A DNA stretch of 64,000 bases from Acanthochlamys bracteata (GCA_019914995.1 CM034132.1:1614501-1678500), one strand, 5' to 3'. Positions 49,051 through 61,159 are shown, numbered from the stretch's first letter. Numbers and translations are program-made. Notes: generated by a model not told the origin, from the letters alone.

Positions 49051-49988
49051 ATGGAGTTGGCAACATTCAGGCTCAAGAGACAGCGGAGTAGGCTATTGGC
49101 ATCGAGGGGAATGGAAACAAAGGTGAAATCCTCATTGCCTCGTAGGCATATCAAATTCTTAGCAAATTCCTTATCGACTCATATATCTTGCAGTACAACA
49201 GATCAAGCAATGTGTATTCCATTTTTGTCTCTCCATTGTCTTGTAAATTGTTGCCTCGGTAGCATTATGATTGTTTACTTAGCAGAACAGTACTCTGTAT
49301 CAATTTTTTCATGCGAGGAAGTATAGCTTTGTGCGTTGAAGTTGGTCTTTCATCTTTTCTGAATTGTCAAAATTATTGTACAAGGGGACTAATGCGTGCT
49401 GAACCTGAAATTTTGTAGCCTCTTTTTGCAATAACCCAACTACTCGTTTATTTATTTTTATTGAAATTTCAATTTTCCAAAAATTTACTTGTAACCAACT
49501 GTAAGAACGCTGTTAACTGTGGCAGAATCTTGTTCGGATCGACCTCATTCATCAACAGCTCTGTTTAGATCTTTAGTGCAGTAATAGAACAGTTTTTAAT
49601 GTGCGTAATGAAATTTTTCTAAAATAAAAAATATTTTTATTTTTTTTAAAAAATAAGTTGTATTTTTTATTTTAAAAAAAATTATAAAAATAAAAAATAA
49701 AAAAATTTTATTATATAAAATTTTTTTATATTTTTTAAATTTTTAATAAAATTTTTAAATATTTATAAAATAAATATTAAAAAACATAAAATTAAAAATT
49801 AAAAAATTTTGTAAAAAAAAGTAAAAACAAACGCACCCTATATTCGGATCGACCAAATCTCTCCTACGATTGCTACTGCTGTGTAATTTTCCGCAAATTT
49901 GCTAAAATAATAGCAAATATTGGTAATAATAAGTTTTTCATAAGGACAAATTAATATTTAATTAAATATATTAACAATAATTAATTAA
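49051..49988. other. 3' flank of the kinase and start of the RGG gene region
   Basis: The first 300-400 bp are probably 3' UTR. One inverted family-1 repeat (copy L) occupies 49595-49842. No gene is seen. Confidence 0.45.
49595..49842 (-). mobile_element. MITE-like repeat, family 1, copy L
   Basis: Left end GTGCGTAATGAAATTTTTCT; right end AAAACAAACGCACCCTA, whose complement is the family start TAGGGTGCGTTTG. It lies about 370 bp upstream of the RGG gene start. Confidence 0.65.
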
Positions 49989-50192
49989 ATGGAGTTCACT
50001 ACCGCTCTCATTCCACTTCGCTCCTCTATCCATTTCCACAGACAGCGTTGTTTTCGAAGCTATTCTTCTTCTACCTCATTCTTTCTCTCGCCGCCGCAAA
50101 ACCCTAACTCAATCACGTACAAGGAGCCAACCAGCTATGGATTCTCGGAGATTGATCTAACCTTCGATTCCAATTTTCATTCTTGTTTGTAA
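49989..50192 (+). promoter_or_regulatory. 67-codon upstream ORF and telo-box in the RGG gene leader
   Basis: An ATG at 49989 opens a 67-residue frame that ends 21 nt before the main ATG. The product is rich in Ser, Arg and Pro at first (RCFRSYSSSTSFFLSPPQ). AAACCCTAA, a telo-box common in leaders of ribosome- and RNA-related genes, lies at 50099-50107. If the transcript starts upstream of 49989 this would be a long uORF; the start site is unknown. Confidence 0.35.
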
Positions 50193-50213
50193 TAGATCTT
50201 TGATCGGAAATCA

Positions 50214-52972
50214 ATGGCGACGTCGAACCCTTTCGATCTACTCGGGGACGATGATAACGATGATCCATCGCAGTTGATTGCTGCTGCTCAGCAACAGAAA
50301 GTCGCTTCCGTTGCTGCAGCAGCTGCCGCGAAAAAATCACCAGCAGTCGGTGCTGCTCCTCCCTCTGCTGCGGCCGCTAATCTGCCTTCGAAACCAGTCC
50401 CTCCTACTCAAGCTGGTCAGTTTTTCATTTTTTTTCTTATTTCAAAAAGTTGAATCCTTTTATGCTCCTGGTATTACTTTTAAGTTGTCAAAATGAAATG
50501 TTGGTCATTTTGCAGTCAGAGAGGGGAGAACTGGCGGTAGTTTGCCGACTCGTGGTAGCGATGGAGGCCGTGGTGGACCAGGCCGTGGCCGAGGCAGCGG
50601 GCGCGGAGGCCCAAATCGGGAATACAGGGATGATAACGTTAATGGATTCAGCAGCGGAGGCCGTGGTGGGGTTGCTGGTCGCGGTGAAGTAGAAGCTGGC
50701 CAGATTTTTAATAATGAGCGTGGAGGCGAGCGTGAGCGCAGCAGTGGTTATGGTGGGCCAAGGCAATCTTATCGAGGTGGTCGACGAGGTGGAGAAGCTG
50801 GGGGTGATTCTGATCGCCCCCGCCGGAGAGTTTATGAAAGGCACAGCGGGACTGGGCGTGGTAATGAATTCAAACGTGAGGGAGCTGGCCGTGGGAATTG
50901 GGGGACAACTAATGATGAAGTTCTTGCGCAGTTTAGTTGTGCTGTTTTTTATGGTTAATTAAGTTTTTGATCATGGGAATGCAATGTTACCTATAGACTA
51001 TATTTTGTTTATTGAGTAGGACCGAAGGTGAGGAGGTTGGGAAAGCTGAAGATACGGTTGCTGAATCTGAGAAGAAGGCAGAGCTGGAAGGTGGAGCAAC
51101 TACAGAGGAAAACAAAGATATTGCTGATGGTGCATCTAAGGAGGAAGAAAAGGAACTAGATGACAAGGTATGATTTTTCAAACTTTCTCAACGTCAATAA
51201 CGTAGTTGTATGTGTTTATGCCCATTTATTTAATATTACATGTCTTAAGTCAGAAATATTTACAAAAACATGTTATGAGCACTAAAGTAGATATTTTGCT
51301 CAATATAGGAACTGTTGTTTCAATCTAAAAGATCATCTAAAAGCCAATTGTTCTTTTAAGAAATTATTGATTTGGAAGCAACATTCATGTGTATTTGGCT
51401 AGGTACTCTGTTGTAGACTGAATCTTGAGAATCCCAAAGACTTTGTTGTCATCTCTCTGCTGCACTTTGCTCTTTTGCTGTTAAAAAATGTGCTTCAAAA
51501 TTACTTGCTTCAGCTTAGAAGATGCATAGGTAGGAGTGATTTGGTTTGATGTTACTGTTCCTTAAAGTGTAAGAGTACTTAGCTGAAAAACTCTGTGCTT
51601 CAGCTGTTGTTTGACCTTATAATACGCAATAGATTTCTCGGTTCTAAAGATACTAGAATTCCAAGTGTGTTGATGGACTTTATGATTTAGAGGTTTCCGT
51701 ACACCTGATTAATTCCAGAGAGTCAGAGCAACCCTCTATGTTCTGTTTGTTGTTTGCGCCATTTGATCGTTTAAGAGCAGCAATATGAGTGTTGTAAGCA
51801 TCAATCTCCAATTAGTTAGTAAAGACTTGGCTGTCATGATTAAGATTGTTCTTTTACCAATACCTTCGAAAAATCAACTCGCATATCTTCATCAGAAATG
51901 TGGATTAGAAACTTGAATAGTAAAAGACACTTCCTCACATACTCTCCCTTTTTGTGTCTGATTTCTGGCAAATAGGCCACCTAGTTGGAATAGGCTTGGT
52001 TGTTGTTGTATCTAGTGAATAGTCTTTATACTTGGTTTTGTAATGGAAGTATATTCTGTTTTAAGCATGAAAGGTCGTCATTTGGCCGTGTTGAGGGCTA
52101 TCATCAACAGGTGTATTCTGCTGTATAGGTCGTGCACTTCTGTTATGTTGGTCATTTGCAAGAAATAATTGAATCTTTTCATAATGTGATTGTCATAGTT
52201 TGAGTTGTGCAGTATGTCAAGGTGCTGTAAGAAAGAATGTGGACTTTTATTCCTCAAGGCACCAATCTCAATATTTTGTTGTTCCTTCTGTTATTTACTT
52301 GATTGATCATCTTCAACATGCATCCCAGTGATCCACTTAGCTAAGATCTAGTTTAGAGTGCTAATTGCAATGTGGTTACTTGATTCAAGGATATGACCCT
52401 TGATGAATATGAGAAGATAAGGGAGGAAAAGAGGAAGGCCCTACTTTCATTGAAGGGTGAAGAGAGGAAGGTCGAGCCTGACAGGGAATTGCAATCAATG
52501 CAACAGCTTTCTCTTAAAAAAGGAAATGATGAAGTTTTCATCAAGTTGGTAAGTCTGCAGAGAACTATCTTTTTTATATTCTTGTAGGTCATTGATAGTA
52601 TTGTTTTTCTTGCATGCATATTGACACGTTGAACCAATTGGCTCTGTAGGGTGCTGATAAAGATAAGGGCAGAAAGAAAGATAACACTGATCAGGATGAA
52701 AGGGCTAAGAAGGTATATGTTTACACCTAGATTGTTTATTTTGCTTTCTTTCTCTCTGGATATGTAATTTTGTTTTCTTCTCGCTTTTTCTGCAGTGTTT
52801 GAGTATAAATGAGTTCCTTAAGCCAGCTGAAGGGAAAAGATATTATGGCGGACGTGGGCGTGGCAGAGGACATGGGGACCGACCCGGTGGAGGCTATGGT
52901 GGTGGCAGCATAAGCAATCCAGTCACGCCATCTATAGATGATCAAGGACAATTCCCAACTCTTGGGAAGTAA
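50214..52972 (+). CDS. RGGA: RGG-box RNA-binding protein (RGGA/HABP4 family), 387 aa, 6 exons
   Basis: Exons: 50214-50415, 50516-50930, 51020-51167, 52390-52548, 52650-52712, 52796-52972 (1164 nt). The N-terminus MATSNPFDLLGDDD matches the Stm1-like start of this family. An Ala-rich part is followed by many RGG/GRG repeats (about 70-160, e.g. GGRGGPGRGRGSGRGG), an acidic middle, the conserved MTLDEYEKIREEKRKALL block (HABP4/PAI-RBP1 domain), and a second Gly/Arg-rich tail ending DDQGQFPTLGK. Arabidopsis RGGA binds RNA and affects drought and salt responses; animal relatives bind idle ribosomes. The protein is probably cytoplasmic and perinuclear. Intron 3 (51168-52389) is long, at 1.2 kb. The second donor (GCA|GTTTAG) is weak but keeps the frame. 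The start at 50214 fits the family N-terminus. Confidence 0.92.
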
Positions 52973-54707
52973 ACTGTTGTGGAAGATAATATTGCATTAT
53001 TTACTAATAGGGTACTGGAGTTGGAATAAGAACGATGGTGTTCTAATTTTGTAACCCCGCTATTTCTTAAGATTATATATTCTGTTAGGATGATGTTTTT
53101 GTTCCACTCTGCTGATTTCTGACTGTCATCTTAGTAATTGCTTGTGCTTCTAGCTTACAGATGCCCCCAGAAAATAGAACTCCTCTTCTGTTGTTGGTCA
53201 TCTTCGTAATAACAAAGAACAGACTCATGTTATTTCTGTTGCTATTGCATTGTGCTCAGCTGCAAGAAATGGTGTATGGTCTTTTGCTAAATTGCTAACA
53301 TACTTTTGTTACAAATTCAAATACTCGCTTCTTTTTTCACGAGTTTGTATGATTGCTTTCATTTCTAGGTACTTTGCAGTCTGCAAGTTCTCAGGTGCAA
53401 AGTTGCACTACGTACTCTGTTAAGAACTCGTGAACTATGATGAAACCTAACTACAGTAATGGATTTTCTCCGGCCTTTTTTTCTGTAACACATATAATCT
53501 GAAGAATAAAACGGCAGCCTGCCTAACTGGAAGCCGTTACTCCGGTGTAACGAAACCCTCAATATGTTATCGAGTCCATGACATAAAAAGCTGCTATTAA
53601 GAGATTTTGAGAAAGAACCATCAGCACAACACAATTTAGGCTTCAAGAATGGACCGAAGGCCCGGCCCATTAATACTTTAAAATCACTGATAACCGATAA
53701 CCAAAAAGTCACCGATAATTCATAAACAAGTGAAAAAAACCAAAATTTTTATAAGATTTCAGGTTTGAAAATTAAGCCCGACTCAATTATAATAATGCTA
53801 ACGCTTAATTCTGGACTATAAAAAAAAGTTGAGTCACAACATTTTATAACTAGGAACTGAAGAGTTTTTTTTTTGCTTAATTAGTTTGAGCACATGGAAT
53901 TGTCCCCAACATGTTGTAAATTTAATTAATAGATTTAGCTAACTCTTTCCACAGATTATGGTAATGGAAACAACATGGCTACCTAGTACGATAACAAATT
54001 ATTTTTTCATTTATTTTCTTGTCGGCTACACATTTTAAAACTAAATTGATAACTAAATGAATTTCCAGATTTAATTGACATTCATTTTGGTAACAATAAT
54101 GCGCGATTAGCCAATTTAACAAAGGTCATGTTACTATGTTAGGCGAAAAAACAACATACTTCAACATAACGAATCCACAAAAGTTAAGTAAAAGACAAAG
54201 CCGTACACGGGCACATAAATATTGTCTTATAACTTAGATTTAGCTAAAACAACAGTGTTTAACTATTTCACTTTGAAAATATTTTAAAATTGTTATATAA
54301 ATATTTTTATAATATATAATTTATTTTATTTGGATTTTAAAAATTATAAAAAATTATAAAACTTTATAAAAATAGAAGTCTAAAAACTAAAATTAAAATA
54401 AAGCTCTAAACGATCTCCTAATCTCAAAGCATATCTTAATACTATCGAATTGTACCTTTTCTTAGATCTTAAATTTAGTTCATGCATTCGAATTACTATT
54501 TCAAAATTTACTATTATTTTTTATTGAATTTTATTTTTGTTAAAATTTAAATTTAAATTTTATTTTATATATTGTAGTTATCATCACGAATTTTATTTTT
54601 ATCGCACTATATTTATATCAAAACTCAATCTAAATTTTACTTCACGTATTTTATGTACCATTTCAAATTTTACTTCATAAAATTTTATTTTTATTAGACT
54701 TTATTTT
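52973..54707. other. 3' flank of the RGG gene and intergenic DNA
   Basis: About 100-200 bp of probable 3' UTR, then AT-rich DNA without a recognisable gene. A 115-codon minus frame near 53365-53712 shows no known domain. Confidence 0.4.
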
Positions 54708-55165
54708 AGGCTTATTTATCTGACCTTTCAAACATATTTTTAAACTCACTTTTAATATATAATAAATTAATAAAATAAAATAAATTATTTCTATAAAAAA
54801 TTTATTTTTAAAATTATTTTCAAAATTTATTTATTATATAAAATAAATATAAAATTATTTTTATTAAATATTTTTTTATTTTTTATGTTAATTTTTAAAT
54901 TTACTTGCGAAAAAAGTAAATTTATTGTACCGTAAACACGTCCATTATACAACTTACTTTCATCTAGGGCTTGTTTACATACTCCTTCGAACATATTTTT
55001 TTAAACTCGCTTTCAACACAAAATAAATAAATAATTATTTCTACTAAAAATTTATTTTTAAAAATTTAATTATAATATAAAATAATTATCAATTTTTATT
55101 TTTTATTAAATATTTTTTATTTTAGTTTTTAAACTCATTTTTGAAAAAATGAGTTTATCTTATAA
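54708..55165. repeat. Tandem pair of a second AT-rich repeat, family 2
   Basis: Two diverged units of about 200-240 bp in the same direction: 54708-54945 and 54966-55165. Shared words include GAACATATTTTT/CAAACATATTTTT, AAACTC(A/G)CTTT, AAAAATTTATTTTTAAAA, and ends with TTGCGAAAAAAGTAAATTT versus TTTGAAAAAATGAGTTT. No coding capacity. Confidence 0.5.
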
Positions 55166-55166
55166 T

Positions 55167-55756
55167 TAGGGGTAGCAAAATAAATTCATGGGTCGGTTTC
55201 GGGTCTATATATATAATAATCGGATCAAAATTGTTCAACCTTAATCCGACCTATTTATTTATATGGATCAAAATTGTCAATCATAACCCAGCCTATTTAT
55301 AATCGGATCAAACTCGAATCGACCTATTTAATAATTTCATTATTAAATAAAAATTATAAATATTAATTTTTAATAATAATATATATTAATTATTAATTAT
55401 AATATATTTAAAAATAAAAATATTAATTTTGACAAAAAAATTAATTTAAAAAGAAAAAATTAATTATAAATTAAATAAAAAATAGTAAAATTAAGATAAA
55501 TTAAAAATATATATGTACAAATTAAATTTAAATTTTTTGATATTATTTTTTAATTATTAAATAATATATCCTATATAATAGTTATACAGATTAAACATAT
55601 CAATTACGGGTCAATCCGACTCTCGATCCGAATCTATTTAAATTTTCAGATTATTTTTGGATCAATCTGAAATCGATCCGAATCCTCGTAAGACTTGATC
55701 AAAGCTGGATCTTTTCGGATCAAATTTTTAGATCAGGTTGAAAAATTCCACCCCTA
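55167..55756. mobile_element. hAT-like MITE, about 590 bp
   Basis: Terminal inverted repeats: TAGGGGTAGCAA on the left; on the right the complement of ACCCCTA reads TAGGGGTGGAA. The flanks carry an 8-bp near-duplication: CTTATAAT before (55159-55166) and CTAATAAT after (55757-55764), seven of eight identical. An 8-bp duplication is the mark of the hAT superfamily, and TAGGGGTG ends are typical of plant hAT MITEs. The interior repeats GATCGGATC/ATCCGAATC-type words and has no transposase. Confidence 0.75.
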
Positions 55757-55764
55757 CTAATAAT

Positions 55765-58340
55765 AAACACTCCCATAATTAAAAAACGATCTCGGTACAC
55801 AAAACCTAACCTTAAAAACCACCAATGCAGGATAATACCGAATCTTCATAATTCAATATAAGTTCATACTAAAATGTCGACCAAGTTGGAGAACATCAAA
55901 TATTTAGTGCCACCTGGAAATTGAAAGCTATATTTATATAAACCAAAAACAAAAAAAAAAATTCTCACGGTACGGAATCAATAGTGCAATGACCATTTTT
56001 TATTTGAAGTTAAAGATTTTTTTTCCTGCTAATTTTGAATGAAGATGTACTGCAAATGCCAACACACATGCACGCTTTGCTTGTTTTGTAATCAATCCCT
56101 GCTTTTGCTGTTTGTTCTTATCCCTAAACACACATTTATTATCTCACCTAAGAACCTAACTAACTAGACAAGTTTTCTTTTTCATTTCATTACAACTTCG
56201 TTACTAAGTAGCTTGCTAGCTTAAGCATAATCCACATTTCTTTTGACTACCTAACCTTGACTCGAATTCAAATCCACTCCTCGATAACGACGATTTGCCT
56301 CTTCTAAACCGTTTAAAAATATAAAGACAATGCATACGATAACGATGAAACAGAAATACAATAATATTCTCTAATCGATCAAATGTCATAGTGAAATTGA
56401 GTTTATTTTAATTTGATGTAATGGAGTTCGATAATAGACTGAGCTACTATACTAGTCTTTTGCTAATCTGATTAGATTCAGGTTCGAGACTACGAGTCCG
56501 GTTCGTTAATTGCCGACGACCGACACGGAACCCAAAGTCTTGGGTTAGTGTAGCTCTATTAAACGTCGCGTAATCCCAACCACAACTTTCTGGGACCCGC
56601 AGCGTACTTGAGAATTCAGAGATAACTTTTACCACAACGATTAACCTTACGTGGCATCATCTGAAGCATTCAATCGCAAAGCAATTCTTACCTTGACACG
56701 TGTACGGCCGTTAAAAATTGTACCAAACTCCTCTCGAGATTCTCACGCCGCGTGGTGTTCTTCGGTAAGCGATATTCTTTCATCTTTTTCTTTCATAACG
56801 TACTACTCCTATAAGGGTAAAACAGTCATTGATTTTTTTGTACGATATGAAAGTAACAATGTAATTCATTTTTTAAGAAGGGTACACGTGTGAATAGGGA
56901 GTTGGGTGTAAGGTATGGTGGTCATGTGGGATAGCGTGAAGAGTTCGCACTGTATCACATGGTTTCTTAACTACGTGGCTCGATTATATCGCACCGGACC
57001 CGGTAGCACCTGATCCAATCTTGCTCAGTTTAACCAGAATCAAAAGTTTTGGACTTGACTGCCTGCTTCTTCAATCTCATTTTGATAACAATGTAAACAA
57101 TATTCCTTCGACCTTCGAACAGGAGGTGGCACACTGTGGTGTGGAGCATGCAGTGGCGGCCAAGAGGTGGTTCACGAGAAAATATAAGTGGTAATTGAAT
57201 GCACTTTTGAATTATGGCGCAGTCCAAGTGAGCAACGGTACCCTACGTCTCGAGGAGGTGTTATAAGTGTTGGTCCAAAAACATTGCTCAGAATAGTAGA
57301 TCGATTTACCAGCACAGCATTTCCTTATCCTTGATTCTTATAATTGGGTCCCACAACACGGCGTGTAACGGCGTCAGTCAGTGTTATACACGAGCATGAG
57401 ATGAATCAGAAAAAACATAACTGCGCTCTTGTCTAGTAGCAGGTAAGCATGGACTGGGCTTGTGTCCGGTTTGGGATACAGTGAACCAAATCCGGATCTG
57501 AACTTGATCCGGATCGTGTATGATCACTTACTTACAAGGTTAGTTTAAAAATAATACTGGACTCACAGTGCTTTGTCTGCACATTACAGGCAAGGCTAGG
57601 CATAATTATGCTAGTGCTAGGATAAAAAAGCAAACTTGGACTTCGCATATGAACATCACATCAAAACCAGTGACATACCACCACATTGTGCTCTTTCCAA
57701 TTCGAGTTACTTTACTATTTACTACTTATCTTCACTCATTCCTATCTATGATTTATATGTAGCTTCTAGACAATAGCAACTACAGACATTTTGATCATTT
57801 TGTGGCGAGAACCGGTCCAAGTTCAGAGAAAAGGATCGACCCAGATTGACAAAACTTCGAGACGTGCTTACTGCGTCCAATGCATGACAAACAAAAATTA
57901 AAAATAGCGAACCACCACCGCGCCGATTCACGTCCACCGACGGCGCTCCAATTCTCTACTGCTGTCATTTTCCTTGCAAGTCTCAACTCTCTTGATTTCC
58001 AAAATCTTATTACTAACACTAGTTCCAAATTAATCAAAATAGATAAACAATTAATACTTGGTTCTTTAACTGTAACGACGAAGGTGTACCAGCAACAGCA
58101 GGTATAGCTGCCACGAATTGCCACGTGTCCACCGCCTCGCTCTTTCTTTCTTTACAAACCGCCTCGCTCACAGAAAATCATCATAAACGCTTTTTCTCTC
58201 CGTTAGAGTTGATATCTCCTTCCGTCCCCATTACCCAACCAACACCCGCCAACTTACCGCGGGCGTACCTCATACATTCCAAACGCCGTCAGTTTATTCA
58301 ACTCTAGTTAATACTTAACTCATCTTCTTCACTAACCACA
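55765..58340. other. Intergenic region and far promoter of the CCCH gene
   Basis: No gene is recognised. From about 56450 base composition becomes more GC-rich, with ACGTG motifs at 56696-56702 and 56885 and CCACGTGTCC at 58121-58130. Short frames at 56447-56893 and 57795-58124 show no domain. Confidence 0.4.
58121..58130 (+). promoter_or_regulatory. ABRE/G-box-like site upstream of the CCCH gene
   Basis: CCACGTGTCC combines a G-box core (CACGTG) with the ABRE core ACGTGTC. It lies about 310 bp before the start codon and 225 bp before the TATA box. Such sites bind ABF/AREB bZIP factors; function here is inferred. Confidence 0.5.
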
Positions 58341-58355
58341 GTTAACTCACCAGTT

Positions 58356-58361
58356 TATATA
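58356..58361 (+). promoter_or_regulatory. TATA box of the CCCH zinc-finger gene
   Basis: TATATA, 75 bp before the ATG; the predicted leader is only about 45 nt. Confidence 0.6.
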
Positions 58362-58411
58362 CCCCCCTGCGGCGTTTGCTCTTCTTGTCTGAAACCACAG
58401 CAACACCAATC

Positions 58412-58429
58412 AAAAAAAAAAAAAAAAAA
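58412..58429 (+). repeat. Poly-A tract (A18) directly before the CCCH start codon
   Basis: Eighteen A residues, then one G, then the first of five ATG codons at 58431. It lies inside the predicted short leader. Confidence 0.9.
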
Positions 58430-58430
58430 G

Positions 58431-59633
58431 ATGATGATGATGATGGTGGGAGGTGAGAGACACAATCCAACTATCCAGGTTCCTCCATGGAATACTGGAT
58501 CACTCTACGACGAACCTTCATCGCCGTACTCGCTTCCGGTGAGCGGTATCGCTGCTGCCAACACCGGCGGTAGTGGTGAAATCTCGCCATACGCGCTGGG
58601 TGAAGCTGCGTTGGCCGCACTGCAGCGATGGCTTCCGTCCAACAACCCGGATGATTGCGGCGATTTCTCTCCTGTTGATGCTTACTCCTGCGACGAGTTC
58701 CGCATGTACGAGTTCAAAGTTCGCCGGTGTGCTCGTGGCCGGAGCCATGACTGGACTGAGTGTCCGTATGCTCACCCCGGAGAAAAAGCTCGCCGTCGTG
58801 ATCCTCGCAAGTATCACTATTCCGGTACAGCTTGTCCTGATTTCCGAAAGGGTGGTTGTAAGCGTGGTGATTCGTGCGAGTTCTCGCATGGTGTGTTCGA
58901 GTGCTGGCTTCATCCGGCACGTTACCGGACTCAGCCGTGCAAGGACGGCACTGCATGTCGCCGCCGCGTTTGTTTCTTCGCTCATACGCCGGAGCAGCTC
59001 CGTGTTATTCCAGGCAACTCGGCCCAGAACAGTCCCAGATCTCAACCTGATTCTTACGATGGTTCGCCGTTGCGCACCCACCATGCTTCACTCGAAGCTT
59101 ATTTCCCTCAGAGCTTGTTCTCGTCCTCTCCGACATCTACTCTGATCTCTCCACCAGGCTCACCCCCTGCTGATTCACCGCCGATGTCTCCGGTAGGTAT
59201 GCGTCGTGGTTCTCTTCATGTCGGTGCTCCTGTCAATGAAGTTCTTGCTTCGCTTCGTCAGCTGCAGCTTAGCAAAGCCAACTCTTCACCAAGCTCTTGG
59301 GGCTTCAATGGCTTTGTTTCACCTAGAGGTGCTGCTACTACTGCCGGTGCTGGTGTTGCTGGGGTTAGAGCGAGTGAGTTCAGCAGTTCGCCGACAACCC
59401 CGACGAGAACTTCGATGTTAGGTAGTGGTGATGGTGGGTGGATTGAGAACAGTGGTTGGGGAACTGCTGAAGAACCGGTCGTGGAATCTGGTAGGGCTCT
59501 GAGGGCAAAGATGTTCGAACGTATAAGCAAAGAAGGGGGACTAGACTGTGGTGAAGCCAACGGTGGTGCTACTGGTGTTGGTGATTCTGGTTCTGGTCCT
59601 GATGTTGGTTGGGTTTCTGAACTGGTGAAGTGA
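58431..59633 (+). CDS. Arginine-rich tandem CCCH zinc-finger protein (TZF1/2/3, C3H20-like), 400 aa, intronless
   Basis: Plant RR-TZF layout. An Arg-rich domain with C100-X5-H106-X4-C111-X3-H115 is followed by zinc finger 1 (C135-X7-C143-X5-C149-X3-H153), a 16-residue spacer, and zinc finger 2 (C170-X5-C176-X4-C181-X3-H185). All ligands are intact. There are no ankyrin repeats, so it belongs with TZF1-6 rather than the larger members. The C-terminus ([19 protein letters not shown], then DVGWVSELV) is typical. Relatives shuttle between nucleus and cytoplasmic P-bodies and stress granules, bind AU-rich RNA, promote mRNA decay, and alter ABA, gibberellin and stress responses. It begins with five Met codons; the first at 58431 was used, though any could serve. 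Lack of introns is normal for the family. The exact paralogue is uncertain. Confidence 0.94.
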   Translation: MMMMMVGGERHNPTIQVPPWNTGSLYDEPSSPYSLPVSGIAAANTGGSGEISPYALGEAALAALQRWLPSNNPDDCGDFSPVDAYSCDEFRMYEFKVRRCARGRSHDWTECPYAHPGEKARRRDPRKYHYSGTACPDFRKGGCKRGDSCEFSHGVFECWLHPARYRTQPCKDGTACRRRVCFFAHTPEQLRVIPGNSAQNSPRSQPDSYDGSPLRTHHASLEAYFPQSLFSSSPTSTLISPPGSPPADSPPMSPVGMRRGSLHVGAPVNEVLASLRQLQLSKANSSPSSWGFNGFVSPRGAATTAGAGVAGVRASEFSSSPTTPTRTSMLGSGDGGWIENSGWGTAEEPVVESGRALRAKMFERISKEGGLDCGEANGGATGVGDSGSGPDVGWVSELVK

Positions 59634-61159
59634 TATAGAGTTTCGAGTCCAATGATTCTTGGTTTGTTGGGTTGTTTTTAAGAAGGTGATTGATTGGTTG
59701 GTTAACTTAAGGCGGCCATGGATGAGTTCTGATTTATATTTCTCATTTTGGAGTTCTTGTTTATGTTGTCAAGAGACGAAGAAGGAAGAAGTAACCTGTG
59801 TATTTTTGTAAGTAACGGAAGGTTTATTATTGTTAGTGCTATTATTGTTATGTTGCTGTAATAGCATTTAGGAGCAGCTCCGATGGATGGTCTCGGTTCT
59901 GTTTTGGGGCGGTGAAGATTTGGATAGGAGGCAGATTTGTTCTTCAGAGTTGGCTGAAAGGAAGGAAGAAGTTGAAAAACAAGTTGCTTTTTTATTTTGT
60001 GTATAGAAGAGAGGGGGCTGCCGAAGTTGGGGTAGCTATGTTTACTCGATGTTAATTTCTGATCATGATGGTTTCTTAATATTGTAATAGATTTCAATAT
60101 ATGTATATAATGTTCTAAAATCTCTAGTTCAGTTTGGATATGTTGTTCAGTTAATTACGGATTAGTCGATAGATGAGATCTTGGTTTTATTTTATTGGAC
60201 TAGTAATGAATACGTAAAAGAGTCTGCTGAAGTACGGGATCTGTATAGTGTTGTATTCATTCTTCGAGTGCGGAGAGTTGTATGCAACAGCGATTGTGAA
60301 AAAACAGTTTGTCGTTTTGTTGGTTCGCACCAATAGGTCTACGTGTAAATTGATGTGGACTGCAGGGTTAGGCAAAGTCTAGGATTCTGTTTGTTTCGTT
60401 TTGTAAATATGAGTTTATAATATATACCATTATTATATAGCTACTAATATGAGTATCTTTATTCTTTTCATTTAAGGATCTTTAGTTTTTATTTTATATA
60501 GATGAGTTGTGTTGGGTTTTAAGGGACAGGCTCGAGTTTTCTATTACTACTACTGTCCAAAACCTGATGGGTAAGATAAGGGCATGAACGAAAAAGTTAA
60601 GAAATTGAAGTGAAGTGATTCTTCTTTATAAAGATGAATGAAAAGCAAAGACTGCCACGGTCTATATCTGAAGCGTGTGCCTGTTTCCAAGAGAGGTTAA
60701 ATAGACCTCCTCTCTCACGCAGGTCTACTCATTAAACTCATTTATTGCCCGCAGCTTTGTGTGTCCCATTCTCTCACTGTTTTGAGAGCTGAAGTATTTG
60801 ATAATATTTATTATATTATTTTTAGTTTTATATTTTAATAATACTTTAATAGTTTTTAGGTTTAACCAAATATAAATAAATTATATATTATATCATTTTT
60901 TATTTAGATTTTAATTTTAGAAAATCAACTTTTTTGAAATTTCAATATAAATTTATTCTGAAATTTTTATTTCAAAATGTATCAGAGTTTATGAAAAATT
61001 TAAATTGAATTGATGTGAGATTGAAATCTTATGTTAATTTTGTTAATAGTAAGTTTTAAATTAAATCTAAAAGAATTGTTTTGATAAAATATTATTATAA
61101 ATTTTTTGTTTAGTTTATATTAAAATTAAATTTAAAAAAGTGAAGTTTGTGAACACGCT
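59634..61159. other. 3' flank of the CCCH gene
   Basis: Roughly 59634-60110 is probable 3' UTR. Beyond it lies AT-rich intergenic DNA with no recognisable gene. Confidence 0.45.

Noticed and set aside
50542-50958. Gly/Arg-rich frame treated as its own gene
   Set aside because: It is exon 2 of the RGG protein read past its donor site.
53365-53712. 115-codon minus frame
   Set aside because: No recognisable domain, no promoter, and no exon neighbours; likely chance.
58518-59145. Frames of 188 and 190 codons inside the CCCH gene
   Set aside because: Both overlap the real zinc-finger frame, which has complete metal-binding spacing. GC-rich coding DNA often keeps other frames open.
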